Shown here one piece after another: positions 26,935-37,816 of a stretch of DNA of 64,000 nucleotides. A model generated the notes under the pieces. The model was not told the origin of the DNA. It was given only the letters and a program-made list of their open reading frames with translations, and made no database searches. Source of the stretch: Ruegeria aquimaris (GTDB taxonomy: Bacteria > Pseudomonadota > Alphaproteobacteria > Rhodobacterales > Rhodobacteraceae); contig NZ_JAOWLB010000010.1 of NCBI RefSeq assembly GCF_025751555.1, forward strand, positions 62,001 through 126,000. Direction: 5' to 3'. Each line of letters starts with the position of its first letter. Position 1 is the stretch's first letter. Made by a program: the position numbers and the translations under genes.

Positions 26935-28059
26935 ATGCAGGACAGAAACGCGTTGGCGCCCCTGGACGCCGAGATGTTTGACATCGACACACCACCTGCG
27001 CGGGTGTCGAGCGGTGGTGTCGCGCAACCAGACGATCCCCCCCGCCGTGTTCCGCGCGCGCTTTCCAATCTGGAAAAGGCGGCCGTAGTGGTGCGCCTGC
27101 TGCTGAACGAAGGCGCCGATCTTCCGCTGGAGGCCCTGCCCGAAGACTTGCAGGCGCGTTTGATCAAGCAGATGGGCAGCATGGGACTGGTCGACCGGGT
27201 GACCCTTGATGCGGTGGCCGAGGAATTCGCCGAGGCGCTCGAAGGGATCGGCCTCAGCTTTCCACACGGGCTGGCGGGCGCCCTCTCCGCCATGGACGGC
27301 AAGATCACCCCGACCACGGCCGCGCGCCTCCGGCGCGAGGCGGGGGTGAGGCAGATGGGCGACCCCTGGCAGCGCCTGCGCGCCCTGCCCCCCGAGGAAC
27401 TCGCCGAAATCGCCGAGGCGGAAAGCACCGAAGTGGCCGCCGTCATGCTGTCCAAGCTGGATACCGCCAAGGCGGCAGCCCTGCTGGGGAAACTGCCGGG
27501 ACCGGTGGCGCGGCGCATAACCTACGCCATCTCGCAGACAGGTAAGGTGACACCCGAAGCGGTCGACAGAATCGGCTGGTCCCTGGCCACGCAAATCGAC
27601 GCACGGCCGATCCTGGCCTTTGCCGACCGGCCCGAAAAACGCGTCGGAAACATCCTCAACCAATCGGCGCAGACCACCCGCGAACAGGTGATGAGCGCGC
27701 TGGACGAAGAGGATGCCGCCTTTGCCACCTCGGTACGCAAAGTACTCTTCACCTTTGCCGACATTCCCCGACGTGTCGCGACCCGCGACGTGCCCTCCGT
27801 CGTCCGGGGCGCAGATCCGGATCAACTTGTGGTGGCCCTTGCCGCCGCCACCGAGGGGGACGAGGCCGCCGTGGCCGAGTTCCTGCTCGGCAACATGTCA
27901 GCCCGCATGGCCGACAACCTGCGCGACGAAGTACGGGAACGCGGCAAGATCAAGCGGGCCGAAGGCGAAGCCGCCATGACCGCACTGGTCGCCATCATCC
28001 GGGCGCTGGAAGAGGAAGGCGCGCTGACGCTCATCGACCCGGACGAGGAGGAGAGCTGA
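26935..28059 (+). CDS. fliG: Divergent flagellar motor switch protein FliG
   Basis: A 374-residue protein with the three-part FliG layout: N-terminal domain (LSNLEKAAVVVRLLLNEG), middle domain (VAAVMLSKLDTAKAAALLGKLP) and C-terminal torque domain (LFTFADIPRRVATRD..., MSARMADNLRDEVRERGKIKRAEGE, IIRALEEEGALTL). The middle-domain EHPQ motif that contacts FliM is not conserved (AESTEV at that place), and ~45 N-terminal residues are extra. Other flagellar genes are absent here, so this is an isolated gene. It probably forms the rotor ring; a divergent paralogue with another role is possible. Confidence 0.78.
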   Translation: MQDRNALAPLDAEMFDIDTPPARVSSGGVAQPDDPPRRVPRALSNLEKAAVVVRLLLNEGADLPLEALPEDLQARLIKQMGSMGLVDRVTLDAVAEEFAEALEGIGLSFPHGLAGALSAMDGKITPTTAARLRREAGVRQMGDPWQRLRALPPEELAEIAEAESTEVAAVMLSKLDTAKAAALLGKLPGPVARRITYAISQTGKVTPEAVDRIGWSLATQIDARPILAFADRPEKRVGNILNQSAQTTREQVMSALDEEDAAFATSVRKVLFTFADIPRRVATRDVPSVVRGADPDQLVVALAAATEGDEAAVAEFLLGNMSARMADNLRDEVRERGKIKRAEGEAAMTALVAIIRALEEEGALTLIDPDEEES

Positions 28060-28155
28060 GCCGCGGCGCGGCGCGGCCATAGACAGTGGGCGAAGGCGGC
28101 GCTATCAGCTTCACATGTTCAGTGAATTGCCTCTCCAGCACCGGGTCACCGCCCG

Positions 28156-29010
28156 ATGAGCCAGTCTTCCCGTCAGGCCATCCTCTATATGGTGTCGGCG
28201 ATGCTGTTCTTCACCCTGATGGATGCATCGGTCAAGGCACTGGCGCCGCGTATCGGCGTCATCCCATCGCTCTGGGCACGGTACACGGGCCAGATGGTGC
28301 TGGTCCTGATCCTGGTACTGCCCCGGCTGCGCCACGTGGCGCGCACGAGGTACCCGCGCCTGCAACTCTTGCGGTCGCTGATGCTGATGGGCGCGACTTG
28401 GTTCTTCTTCATCGGGATAAGCCGCATCCCGCTGACCGACGCCAGCGCGCTTATGGCGGTAAATCCAGTGCTGATCACGCTCGGCGCGGCTCTGTTCCTG
28501 GGCGAGGCACTGGGACCCCGCCGCATTCTTGGCATCGCCATCGCGCTGGTGGGGGCGGCGATCATCCTGCGCCCCGGCACGGGCCTGTTCCAGTCTGCCG
28601 CCCTGTTCCCGCTGGCCGCCGCCGCCTGTTACTCGACCTATGCCCTGCTCACCCGCCGCGTCGGCCCTGACGAGGATGTGTGGACCTCGCTCCTCTATAC
28701 CGGGCTTGTGGGCACGGTCCTTCTCAGCGCTCTCGTCCCGGCCTACTGGCAGCCTCCCGACGCGCGTGCCTGGGGGCTGATCATGCTGGTCGTGGGGTTC
28801 GGCACCATGGGCCAGCTCAGCCTCATCCGCGCCTTTTCACAGGGCGAAGCCGCCATGCTTGCCCCCTATGCCTATTGCGGCCTGGGTTTCGCCGCTGTCT
28901 GGAGCGCCATATTTTTTGGCGAATATCCCGATACATGGACGGTCCTGGGCGCGCTTGTGATCGCGGGGGCGGGCCTATATGTGTGGCATCGCGAAATGCA
29001 CAGCCGGTAA
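28156..29010 (+). CDS. DMT superfamily transporter (EamA)
   Basis: A 284-residue membrane protein with ten predicted helices in two EamA repeats (SQSSRQAILYMVSAMLFFTLMDASVKA and ALLTRRVGPDEDVWTSLLYTGLV). Such proteins export amino acids or related metabolites. The ATG at 28156 was chosen by family length. The 96-base gap after fliG holds only GC-rich sequence. Next comes an acyltransferase after 9 bases, probably the same operon. The substrate is unknown. Confidence 0.85.
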   Translation: MSQSSRQAILYMVSAMLFFTLMDASVKALAPRIGVIPSLWARYTGQMVLVLILVLPRLRHVARTRYPRLQLLRSLMLMGATWFFFIGISRIPLTDASALMAVNPVLITLGAALFLGEALGPRRILGIAIALVGAAIILRPGTGLFQSAALFPLAAAACYSTYALLTRRVGPDEDVWTSLLYTGLVGTVLLSALVPAYWQPPDARAWGLIMLVVGFGTMGQLSLIRAFSQGEAAMLAPYAYCGLGFAAVWSAIFFGEYPDTWTVLGALVIAGAGLYVWHREMHSR

Positions 29011-29019
29011 GAGACCCCG

Positions 29020-29946
29020 ATGCCCCTGGAAAAATCCGAACTCAGCCGTGGCGCACGCGCGTCCTACTATGCCCAGTATCTGGTGTTGCGCGGGCTGATC
29101 GGCGGCATGCGGATGCTGCCCTATGACACCCGTATCGCCGCCATGGGCCGGTTGATGCGCACACTCGGCCCGCTGGTGGGCTTCAGCAAGCGCATCCGCG
29201 ACAACCTCGCTCTGACCTGCCCCGATCTGCCCGAGACCGAGGTTCGCCGCCTGTGCCGCGCCGTGCCCGACAATGCCGGCCGCGCGATCATGGAGCATTT
29301 CTCGCCCGAAGGCTTCACCCAACGCCAGAAAAGCGCCGAGATCACCGGCCCCGGTATTGCCGCGTTCGACGCGGCGGTTGCGGCGGGCAAGCCTGTAATG
29401 ATGATCACGGCCCATTTCGGCCATTATCTGGCCGCACGCGTCGCGTTGCAGGCCCGGGGCGGCAAGCCGATTGGCTGCCTCTACCGCCGCATGGCCAACC
29501 CCTATTTCAACGAGATCTACGTAGACGCCTTTCACCAGACCGGCGAGCCGATGTTCGAACAGGGGCGGCGCGGCATGATGGAAATGGTCCGGTCTCTGAA
29601 ACAGGGCGGTATCATCGCCATCGTTTCGGACCTGCACGCTCATGGCGGCGAGGAACTGACCTTCTTCGGCCAGACCGCGGTCACATCGGTTCTGAATGCC
29701 GAACTGGCGCTGAAATACGATGCGGTGATGATCCCCTGCTATGCGGTGCGCAAGCCTGACGGGCTGGATTTCGAGATCGTTCTGCACGACCCGGTGCCAC
29801 ATAGCGACGCCACCACAATGACCCAGTTCATCAACGACGATCTGGAAAAGATGGTGCGCAAACACATGGGGCAATGGTTCTGGATACACCGCCGCTGGAA
29901 ACCCTGGCTCGACGCCGAACCCCAGCCGACAACGGATGCCGCCTGA
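29020..29946 (+). CDS. LpxL/HtrB-like lysophospholipid acyltransferase family protein
   Basis: A 308-residue protein of the lipid A lauroyl-acyltransferase family. The fold is recognisable from MMITAHFGHYLAAR, GCLYRRMANPYFNEIY, FEQGRRGMMEMVRSLKQGG, FFGQTAVTS and the terminal QWFWIHRRWKPW. The catalytic H-x4-(D/E) motif is altered: His132 is followed five residues later by Leu137 where Asp or Glu is usual (homologues read HFGNYD). Residue neighbours are otherwise conserved. It may be inactive, use another acid, or have changed substrate. The usual role would be adding a secondary acyl chain to lipid A at the inner membrane. Confidence 0.85.
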   Translation: MPLEKSELSRGARASYYAQYLVLRGLIGGMRMLPYDTRIAAMGRLMRTLGPLVGFSKRIRDNLALTCPDLPETEVRRLCRAVPDNAGRAIMEHFSPEGFTQRQKSAEITGPGIAAFDAAVAAGKPVMMITAHFGHYLAARVALQARGGKPIGCLYRRMANPYFNEIYVDAFHQTGEPMFEQGRRGMMEMVRSLKQGGIIAIVSDLHAHGGEELTFFGQTAVTSVLNAELALKYDAVMIPCYAVRKPDGLDFEIVLHDPVPHSDATTMTQFINDDLEKMVRKHMGQWFWIHRRWKPWLDAEPQPTTDAA

Positions 29947-30645
29947 TTACTTGACGCGGGCTGCAGCCACGATGGGACCGGCGCCAGCCTGCTGCACCAG
30001 CACGACGATCGGCAAGTCACCTTCGACCGGTACGCTCAGGTCCATCTGCGACCGGCCATCCCAGCGGCCCACGACGCTCAGGCTTTCGACCACATTGGCA
30101 TAGTCCAGATCGTGTCCTGCAAGCTCACCCCGCTTGATCGACGCATGGCGCAGCGGCGTATAGCGGAGCAGTTGTACCACATGGTCCTCCGCAACGCTGG
30201 CCTCAGTCGGCGCCAGCGCAACCGATAGCTCCTGCCCCGTGCGAGTCACCGAAAGATCCGCCTGCGCGGGTAGCTTCTTGTGTGCCTCAATCAGCGACAC
30301 AACGTCCTGCTCACGCGCGCCTACCACGTCCTCGACCCCCTGCACCACCATCTGCGGGGTATAGATCATCGAGCGCCCGCCGGACCGCGCATAGGCCTGT
30401 TGCCGAAGCGTATGGGCCGGGCTGGCAAAGGCATCTTTCCAACCGATGTAATCCCAATAGTCCACATGCAGCGCCAGCCCGATCACGTCGTCACGCTCTG
30501 CAAGCCGATGCATGATCTCATCCGCTGGCGGGCACGAAGAGCATCCTTGCGAGGTGAACAACTCCACCACAACCGGCTGCTCGGCCCGGGCGGCGGCGGA
30601 CATGAACAGCACGGTCAGCAGAAGACACAGGGCGGTGGATTTCAT
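29947..30645 (-). CDS. DUF1223 family exported thioredoxin-like protein
   Basis: A 232-residue protein: signal peptide (MKSTALCLLLTVLFMSAAARA), then the DUF1223 domain with VVELFTSQGCSSCPPADEIMHRLAE (a C-x-x-C thioredoxin-like active site), HVDYWDYIGWKDAFASP and YTPQMVVQGVEDVVG. It probably acts on thiols or disulfides in the periplasm. AGGAAAG precedes the ATG. It is divergent from acnA and the two share a 250-base regulatory region with a striking inverted repeat. Confidence 0.85.
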   Translation of the reverse strand: MKSTALCLLLTVLFMSAAARAEQPVVVELFTSQGCSSCPPADEIMHRLAERDDVIGLALHVDYWDYIGWKDAFASPAHTLRQQAYARSGGRSMIYTPQMVVQGVEDVVGAREQDVVSLIEAHKKLPAQADLSVTRTGQELSVALAPTEASVAEDHVVQLLRYTPLRHASIKRGELAGHDLDYANVVESLSVVGRWDGRSQMDLSVPVEGDLPIVVLVQQAGAGPIVAAARVK

Positions 30646-30741
30646 CACGGTTATCTTTCCTGTCCGGGGGATTTAGCCCAAGCCTACCGCCTGTCCAATC
30701 ACGGCGCCAATCAAGGTTGCTTGAGTACGTCAAAGCAAATT

Positions 30742-30791
30742 GTATACCATTGCATGCAGTATATTGCGATCGCATGTGTGCAATGGTATAC
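30742..30791. promoter_or_regulatory. Paired GntR-type operator between DUF1223 and acnA
   Basis: GTATACCATTGCA (30742-30754) and its exact reverse complement TGCAATGGTATAC (30779-30791) form a 13-base inverted repeat with a 24-base spacer that contains GCGATCGC. Each arm also holds a smaller operator-like palindrome: ATGGTATACCAT (30783-30794) is perfect, and TTGTATACCA is its imperfect twin. TGGTATACCA is the type of site bound by FCD-class GntR regulators such as UxuR. Two sites about 37 bases apart suggest cooperative binding. Confidence 0.55.
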
Positions 30792-30895
30792 CATAATTGA
30801 CGCACCCCCCGTCTTGGTGCTTGAACACAAGGCGGGCGTGATGCAGATAACCCGCAGCGAATCCCATTTCCACGTTCCTTCAGAGGGAGGCCAAG

Positions 30896-33586
<2,691 letters not shown>

Positions 33587-33608
33587 GACCGCAGCAAAGA
33601 AAAGACAG

Positions 33609-33634
33609 CGGGCGCCGTTTCGGCGCCCGTTTTT
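33609..33634 (+). terminator. Rho-independent terminator of acnA
   Basis: CGGGCGCCG, loop TTT, CGGCGCCCG (9 perfect pairs), then TTTTT, 22 bases after the acnA stop. Confidence 0.95.
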
Positions 33635-33637
33635 GTT

Positions 33638-33683
33638 GCGAGGCTCTGCCTCGCGCTCCGGAGTATTTCTTGCCAGAAAGAAG
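33638..33683 (+). repeat. Dispersed hairpin repeat, copy B
   Basis: GCGAGGC, loop TCT, GCCTCGC (33638-33654), followed by GCTCCGGAGTATTT (33655-33668) and a CTTGCCAGAAAGAAG tail. It lies directly after the acnA terminator. Confidence 0.7.
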
Positions 33684-33724
33684 CCGGAATGCAGGGCCTA
33701 GGAGGATTTCCGACCCTGAACAGT

Positions 33725-34261
33725 CTATTGCGCGGCTTTTTCCAGCGCCGGTCGGATGGTGCTGTCTATTACCCGCGAAGTGATCGGACCGGCAAAGCGC
33801 AGCACGATGGTTCCGTCACCCTTGATGACATAGGTCTCGGGCACGCCGTAGACGCCCCAGTCGAGGCCGGTCCGCCCCTGTTCGTCCCGGCCCAGGGCGC
33901 GGAAGGGATTGCCAAGCTCGTCGAGGAAACCTTGCGCGTTCTCGACCTTGTCCTTGTAGTTCACGCCATAGATCGGGATGCCTTCGGCGGCGAGTTTCTC
34001 CAGGCTCGGATGTTCCGCCCGGCATGGCGCGCACCAGCTGGCCCAGAAATTGACCAGCTTGACCTCGCCATCGCGCAATGTCGCATCGTCGAACCCCGGC
34101 GCGCCCGGAAACTCGGTCATCACCAGTGCCGGAGCCGGTTGCCCTTCGCGGGCCGACGGCAACGACTGAGGGTCCTCCCGGAACATGCCGACAGCGGCCA
34201 GCAGAACAAATGCGCCGAAGATCAGCGGCGGCGCCAGCATCAGCGGCGAGACCTTAGCCAT
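33725..34261 (-). CDS. ccmG: Cytochrome c biogenesis thioredoxin
   Basis: A 178-residue DsbE/CcmG-type periplasmic thioredoxin anchored by one N-terminal membrane helix. The active site is WASWCAPC, followed by GVNYKDKVENAQGFL and YGVPETYVIKGDG, the cis-Pro and CcmG-specific regions. It keeps apocytochrome haem-binding cysteines reduced. Its start overlaps the end of ccmD by 8 bases, so it is the last gene of the ccmABCDG operon. Confidence 0.95.
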   Translation of the reverse strand: MAKVSPLMLAPPLIFGAFVLLAAVGMFREDPQSLPSAREGQPAPALVMTEFPGAPGFDDATLRDGEVKLVNFWASWCAPCRAEHPSLEKLAAEGIPIYGVNYKDKVENAQGFLDELGNPFRALGRDEQGRTGLDWGVYGVPETYVIKGDGTIVLRFAGPITSRVIDSTIRPALEKAAQ

Positions 34262-34412
34262 TGCGCGACATCCTCTGTTCGACTTGTTCCATTTCCGCCC
34301 GGACCTTGCGTCCCCGGCGAATGCTCAGCGCGACCAGCGCCACCAGCAGCACGATGGATGTGCCATAGGCGGACAGCACCGTGCCCGCGTATTTTCCAAG
34401 ATCCGGGATCAT
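34254..34412 (-). CDS. ccmD: Haem exporter protein D
   Basis: A 52-residue protein: MIPDLGKYAGTVLSAY, one membrane helix (TSIVLLVALVALSI) and a basic tail (RRGRKVRAEMEQ). This is the CcmD pattern. The ATG overlaps the ccmC stop (ATGA) and its own stop overlaps the ccmG start. CcmD helps release holo-CcmE from the CcmABCD complex. Confidence 0.93.
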   Translation of the reverse strand: MIPDLGKYAGTVLSAYGTSIVLLVALVALSIRRGRKVRAEMEQVEQRMSRNG

Positions 34413-35182
34413 CCGTTCACCCTTTCACGCGCCAACAGCGCCTTGATCCGGCGGGCGCGGATCTCGGTCCCCGTCCGGTAGAAGACCAGTGCCACGAACA
34501 GCAGAAAGAAACCGGCCATCGAAAGCAGCAGCGGATAGGCATAGACATTGCTGACCTTCTCGGTGGTATCGGTCCCGGCAACCGCCCCGGCGCGGAGCAC
34601 CGAGGCCCCCTGATGCAGCCCCTGGTTCCAGAAATAGACGGCATAGCGGCTGAGCACGGCAAAAACCGAGCCGACAAGGCAAAGGACCGAGGTCAGATCG
34701 GCGGCGGTATCGGGATCCTCGATTGCCTCCCACAGGGCCATGTACCCGAGGTAGAACAGGAAGAGCACCAGAAACGAGGTCAGGCGCGGGTCCCATTCCC
34801 ACCATGTGCCCCACATCGGCTGGCCCCAGATCGCCCCGGTGACCAGCGCGATAAGGGTCATCACCGCCCCGATTGGCGCCGCCGCGCGCGAGGCCAGCGC
34901 GCTGACATGATGCCTGCGGATCAACCAGACCAGCGAGGTGATCAGCATCATGAACCAGGCACTGGTCGCCAGAAAGGCCGAGGGCACGTGGATATAGATG
35001 ATCTTGACCGTCGATCCCTGCCGGTAATCGTCGGGCGTGAAGAAGAAGCCCCAGACAAGCCCGCCAACCAGTGTGACGGCCGTGAGCAGCCACAGAACCG
35101 GCAGCACCCGCTCGGTGGTGGCCAGGAACTTGCGCGGGTTGGCATATTCCCAGAGCGCATTGAGTCTCGTTGATATCGACAT
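34409..35182 (-). CDS. ccmC: Haem exporter protein C
   Basis: A 257-residue inner-membrane protein with six helices. The periplasmic haem-handling tryptophan motif is WGTWWEWDPRLTS, with His residues flanking it (YIHVPSAF and the later LHQGASVLR). CcmC loads haem on the chaperone CcmE. It lies 45 bases after ccmB and overlaps ccmD by 4. Confidence 0.96.
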   Translation of the reverse strand: MSISTRLNALWEYANPRKFLATTERVLPVLWLLTAVTLVGGLVWGFFFTPDDYRQGSTVKIIYIHVPSAFLATSAWFMMLITSLVWLIRRHHVSALASRAAAPIGAVMTLIALVTGAIWGQPMWGTWWEWDPRLTSFLVLFLFYLGYMALWEAIEDPDTAADLTSVLCLVGSVFAVLSRYAVYFWNQGLHQGASVLRAGAVAGTDTTEKVSNVYAYPLLLSMAGFFLLFVALVFYRTGTEIRARRIKALLARERVNG

Positions 35183-35227
35183 GGGCCCTATCTAGTCTGA
35201 AGCAGAGGCATTCTCAATTGACTTGCG

Positions 35228-35884
35228 TCAACGCAGATTGACGCGGAGCACGGCGGCGCTGGCAAAAGGCAGAAGCGCGATCACCGCCGCACTGATCCCG
35301 GCCAGCATCATCAGCGGCGTTGCCACGGTCATGCCCTCGGCGCCGCGACGTGCGACCTCGGCCCCATAGATCAACGTCGGGACATAGAGCGGCAGCACAA
35401 GGAGCGACAACAGCAGGCCGCCACGCTTCAGCCCCACTGTCAGCGCCGCGCCAAATGTGCCGATGACGCTGAGTGCCGGGGTACCAAGGGCGAGCGAGAT
35501 CACCATCCACAAAAAACCCGGCCCAGGCAGGTTCAGCAGCACGCCCAGTACAGGTGCAGCCAGCACAAGTGGCAAGCCGGTCGTCAGCCAATGCGCCAGC
35601 GCCTTGATCGTGACCACCGATTCCAGCGGCAGGGGTGCCGTTGCCAACAGGTCGAGCGTGCCATCCTCCCAATCGAGGGCCAGCAAACGGTCAAGCGACA
35701 GGAGGCAGGCCAGCAAGGCCCCCAGCCACAGCACGCCCGGTGCGATGGTACCCAGCAGCGACGACTGCGGTCCGACCGAGAAAGGCACCAGAACAGTGAC
35801 GATCAGAAAGAAGGCAAGGCCCAGCCCAAAGCCGCCACCGGCGCGCAGGGCCAGCACCAGGTCGCGTTTCAACAGCGCGATCAC
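35228..35884 (-). CDS. ccmB: Haem exporter protein B
   Basis: A 218-residue integral membrane protein, the permease part of the CcmAB ABC module ([52 protein letters not shown]). It starts with GTG overlapping the ccmA stop (GTGA). With CcmA it drives release of haem-loaded CcmE. Confidence 0.95.
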   Translation of the reverse strand: MIALLKRDLVLALRAGGGFGLGLAFFLIVTVLVPFSVGPQSSLLGTIAPGVLWLGALLACLLSLDRLLALDWEDGTLDLLATAPLPLESVVTIKALAHWLTTGLPLVLAAPVLGVLLNLPGPGFLWMVISLALGTPALSVIGTFGAALTVGLKRGGLLLSLLVLPLYVPTLIYGAEVARRGAEGMTVATPLMMLAGISAAVIALLPFASAAVLRVNLR

Positions 35885-36495
35885 AGGAAACCTCCATCGA
35901 AATCGCTGTCCAGAACCGGCTTGGCCTTGTAAGGCCCCACGTCCAGGATGGTTCCGTCAAGCCCAAGGTCGATATGGGTGGCGATCAGGGCTGACCCACC
36001 CTGGGCCAGATGCGCGCGCACCGCGTCGGCAAACATCGCAACCGCCTCGCGGTCAAGCGACACGGTCGGTTCATCCAGCATCCAGATCGGCCGCCCGGTG
36101 ACCAGCAGCCGCGACAGGCCAAGGCGACGCTTCTGCCCGGCCGACAGATTGCCCGCATGGCGATCGGCCAGATCGTCCAGACGAAACGCCTGCAGGGCCG
36201 GACCGATATCGCGCCCGCCAAATACAGAGGCCCAGAATGTCAGGTTCTCGGTCACGCTGAGCGTCGGTTTTAGCCCGTCGGAATGCCCGGCATAGGCGAT
36301 CCGGTCCTCGGCCCCGTCGATGTGCCCCGCCAGCGGGCGTTGCAGGCCCGCAAGGGTACGTAGAAGGGTTGTCTTTCCCGCACCGTTTGGACCGCGCAGG
36401 ATCAGAGCCTGGCCGGACTCGAGCCTGAAGCTGAGCCCTTCCAGCACGGGTATGCCGCCGCGGGCAATGGCAAGGTCGGTGACGGTGAGTGTCAT
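35881..36495 (-). CDS. ccmA: Haem exporter ATP-binding protein
   Basis: A 204-residue ABC ATPase. Walker A is GPNGAGKTT, the signature is NLSAGQKRR and Walker B is WMLDEPTV. It is the first gene of ccmABCDG, with promoter sequence expected in the 140-base gap that also holds copy C of the hairpin repeat. Confidence 0.96.
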   Translation of the reverse strand: MTLTVTDLAIARGGIPVLEGLSFRLESGQALILRGPNGAGKTTLLRTLAGLQRPLAGHIDGAEDRIAYAGHSDGLKPTLSVTENLTFWASVFGGRDIGPALQAFRLDDLADRHAGNLSAGQKRRLGLSRLLVTGRPIWMLDEPTVSLDREAVAMFADAVRAHLAQGGSALIATHIDLGLDGTILDVGPYKAKPVLDSDFDGGFL

Positions 36496-36577
36496 ATGTT
36501 TCGCTTATCTCATTGGTGCCGGGGGCAAAAGGCTGGAAATGACGCATCCACCGCCTGAGCCCTGCCAGCAGGCGCAA

Positions 36578-36629
36578 GCGAGGGGCCAGCCCCTCGCGCT
36601 CCCCGGAGTATTTCTAGCGAAATGAAGAG
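36578..36629 (+). repeat. Dispersed hairpin repeat, copy C
   Basis: GCGAGGGGC, loop CA, GCCCCTCGC (36578-36597), then GCTCCCCGGAGTATTT and CTAGCGAAATGAAGAG. It lies between ccmA and the Mth938-like gene. Its right part matches copy D almost exactly. Confidence 0.75.
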
Positions 36630-36637
36630 AAGGGCGC

Positions 36638-36991
36638 TCAGACGGGCAGTGCTGCCAGTGCGATCCGGCGGCCTTCGGACAGCAGAACGTTGTAGGTGCG
36701 GCAGGCAGAGGGCGAGTTCATCACTTCAACCCCGATACCCTGCCCTTCCAGAGCGTCACGCAAGGCCGACGGGATATGCGCAACCTCGGCCCCGGTACCG
36801 ATGAAGAGCACATCCACCTGACCCGAGAGCGCCAGCAAAGGTGATGCATCCTCGTACCCCGCCCAGGCCGCAGTCCCCGCCGCGCCGGTCAACACGGGGC
36901 CATGCCGCACCACACCGCCGATCCGAAAGAACCCGGGACCATAGCCGTCAACCGGTTGCGCATCGCTATAGTTCACTTCGGTCAGGCGCAT
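36638..36991 (-). CDS. Mth938-like domain protein (DUF498)
   Basis: A 117-residue protein of the Mth938/NDUFAF3 family (YGPGFFRIGGVVRHGPVLT, LFIGTGAEVAHIPSALRDALEGQGIGVEVMNSPSACRTYN, LLSEGRRIALAALPV). The eukaryotic relative assists complex I assembly; the bacterial role is unclear. It starts 1 base after the stop of the TauE/SafE gene, so it is coupled to it. In many alphaproteobacteria it lies beside secF and ccm genes, as here. Confidence 0.88.
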   Translation of the reverse strand: MRLTEVNYSDAQPVDGYGPGFFRIGGVVRHGPVLTGAAGTAAWAGYEDASPLLALSGQVDVLFIGTGAEVAHIPSALRDALEGQGIGVEVMNSPSACRTYNVLLSEGRRIALAALPV

Positions 36992-36992
36992 T

Positions 36993-37748
36993 TCACTCTC
37001 CCGCAGTCCAGAATGGCAGGCCCGACAGCGCCGCGCCCAGAATCAGCCCATAGGCGGCCAGCCGGTAGGCCCGTTCGTACCCGGGCACGAATAACGCCGC
37101 ACCCGACAGGGTGCCAAGCATATTCGGCGCGATCAGGATCAGACCGGTCACCAGGAATTCCGGATCGAGCCTCCCGGCCAGCCCCATCATCGCAAGAACC
37201 ATCCAGTCATAGCCGAAAAGATAAAAGGTGATATTGGCTCGGATGGAAGAGGCGGGCTTTGGGCTGGCCATATAGACAAAGATGACCGGCGGCCCCGGAA
37301 CCCCTACAACACCGCCCAGAAAGCCCGATGCGGCACCGGTTGCGGCAACGGCCCCCGGAGGCAATGCCCCGCCATAGCGCCAGCCAAGGACAAGACCGCT
37401 CAGCATGAGCAGGGAAACACCCGAAACCAGATAGCGGAAATCCTGCGCGTCCAGCAGGAACAAGGCATAGAGCCCCAGCGGCAACGCCACGACCGCCCCG
37501 CCAAGCAACCGGGCCAGATCGCCCCTGTCCACATGGCGCGCAGCACGCGGCAGCATCGGCAATGGCCCGACGATATCCATCAGCACCAGAACCGTGATCG
37601 CCTGCACCGGCGACAGGACCATACCGGCAAAGGGCAGAAAGATCAGCGCGGTCCCAAAGCCCGCGAACCCCCGGACCAGCCCGGCAAGATATGCCGCGGC
37701 GACAAGGATTCCCATGTCCGAAAGCGACAGTTCAGGTACAAGGATCAT
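36993..37748 (-). CDS. TauE/SafE family sulfite/anion exporter
   Basis: A 251-residue membrane protein with about eight helices in two repeats (AGLVRGFAGFGTALIFLPF and ATGAASGFLGGVVGVPGPPVI), the TauE/SafE hallmark. Members export sulfite, sulfoacetate or other organosulfur anions. The ATG at 37748 is preferred to the GTG nine bases upstream. Given DMSP use by this organism a sulfur substrate is plausible but not shown. Confidence 0.88.
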   Translation of the reverse strand: MILVPELSLSDMGILVAAAYLAGLVRGFAGFGTALIFLPFAGMVLSPVQAITVLVLMDIVGPLPMLPRAARHVDRGDLARLLGGAVVALPLGLYALFLLDAQDFRYLVSGVSLLMLSGLVLGWRYGGALPPGAVAATGAASGFLGGVVGVPGPPVIFVYMASPKPASSIRANITFYLFGYDWMVLAMMGLAGRLDPEFLVTGLILIAPNMLGTLSGAALFVPGYERAYRLAAYGLILGAALSGLPFWTAGE

Positions 37749-37816
37749 GGCGGCCACCCTTACCGGTTTCGCCGCCGGCCCTTAGTGCCAGCGGCGAAGC
37801 AGGTATGTCGCCAGCA

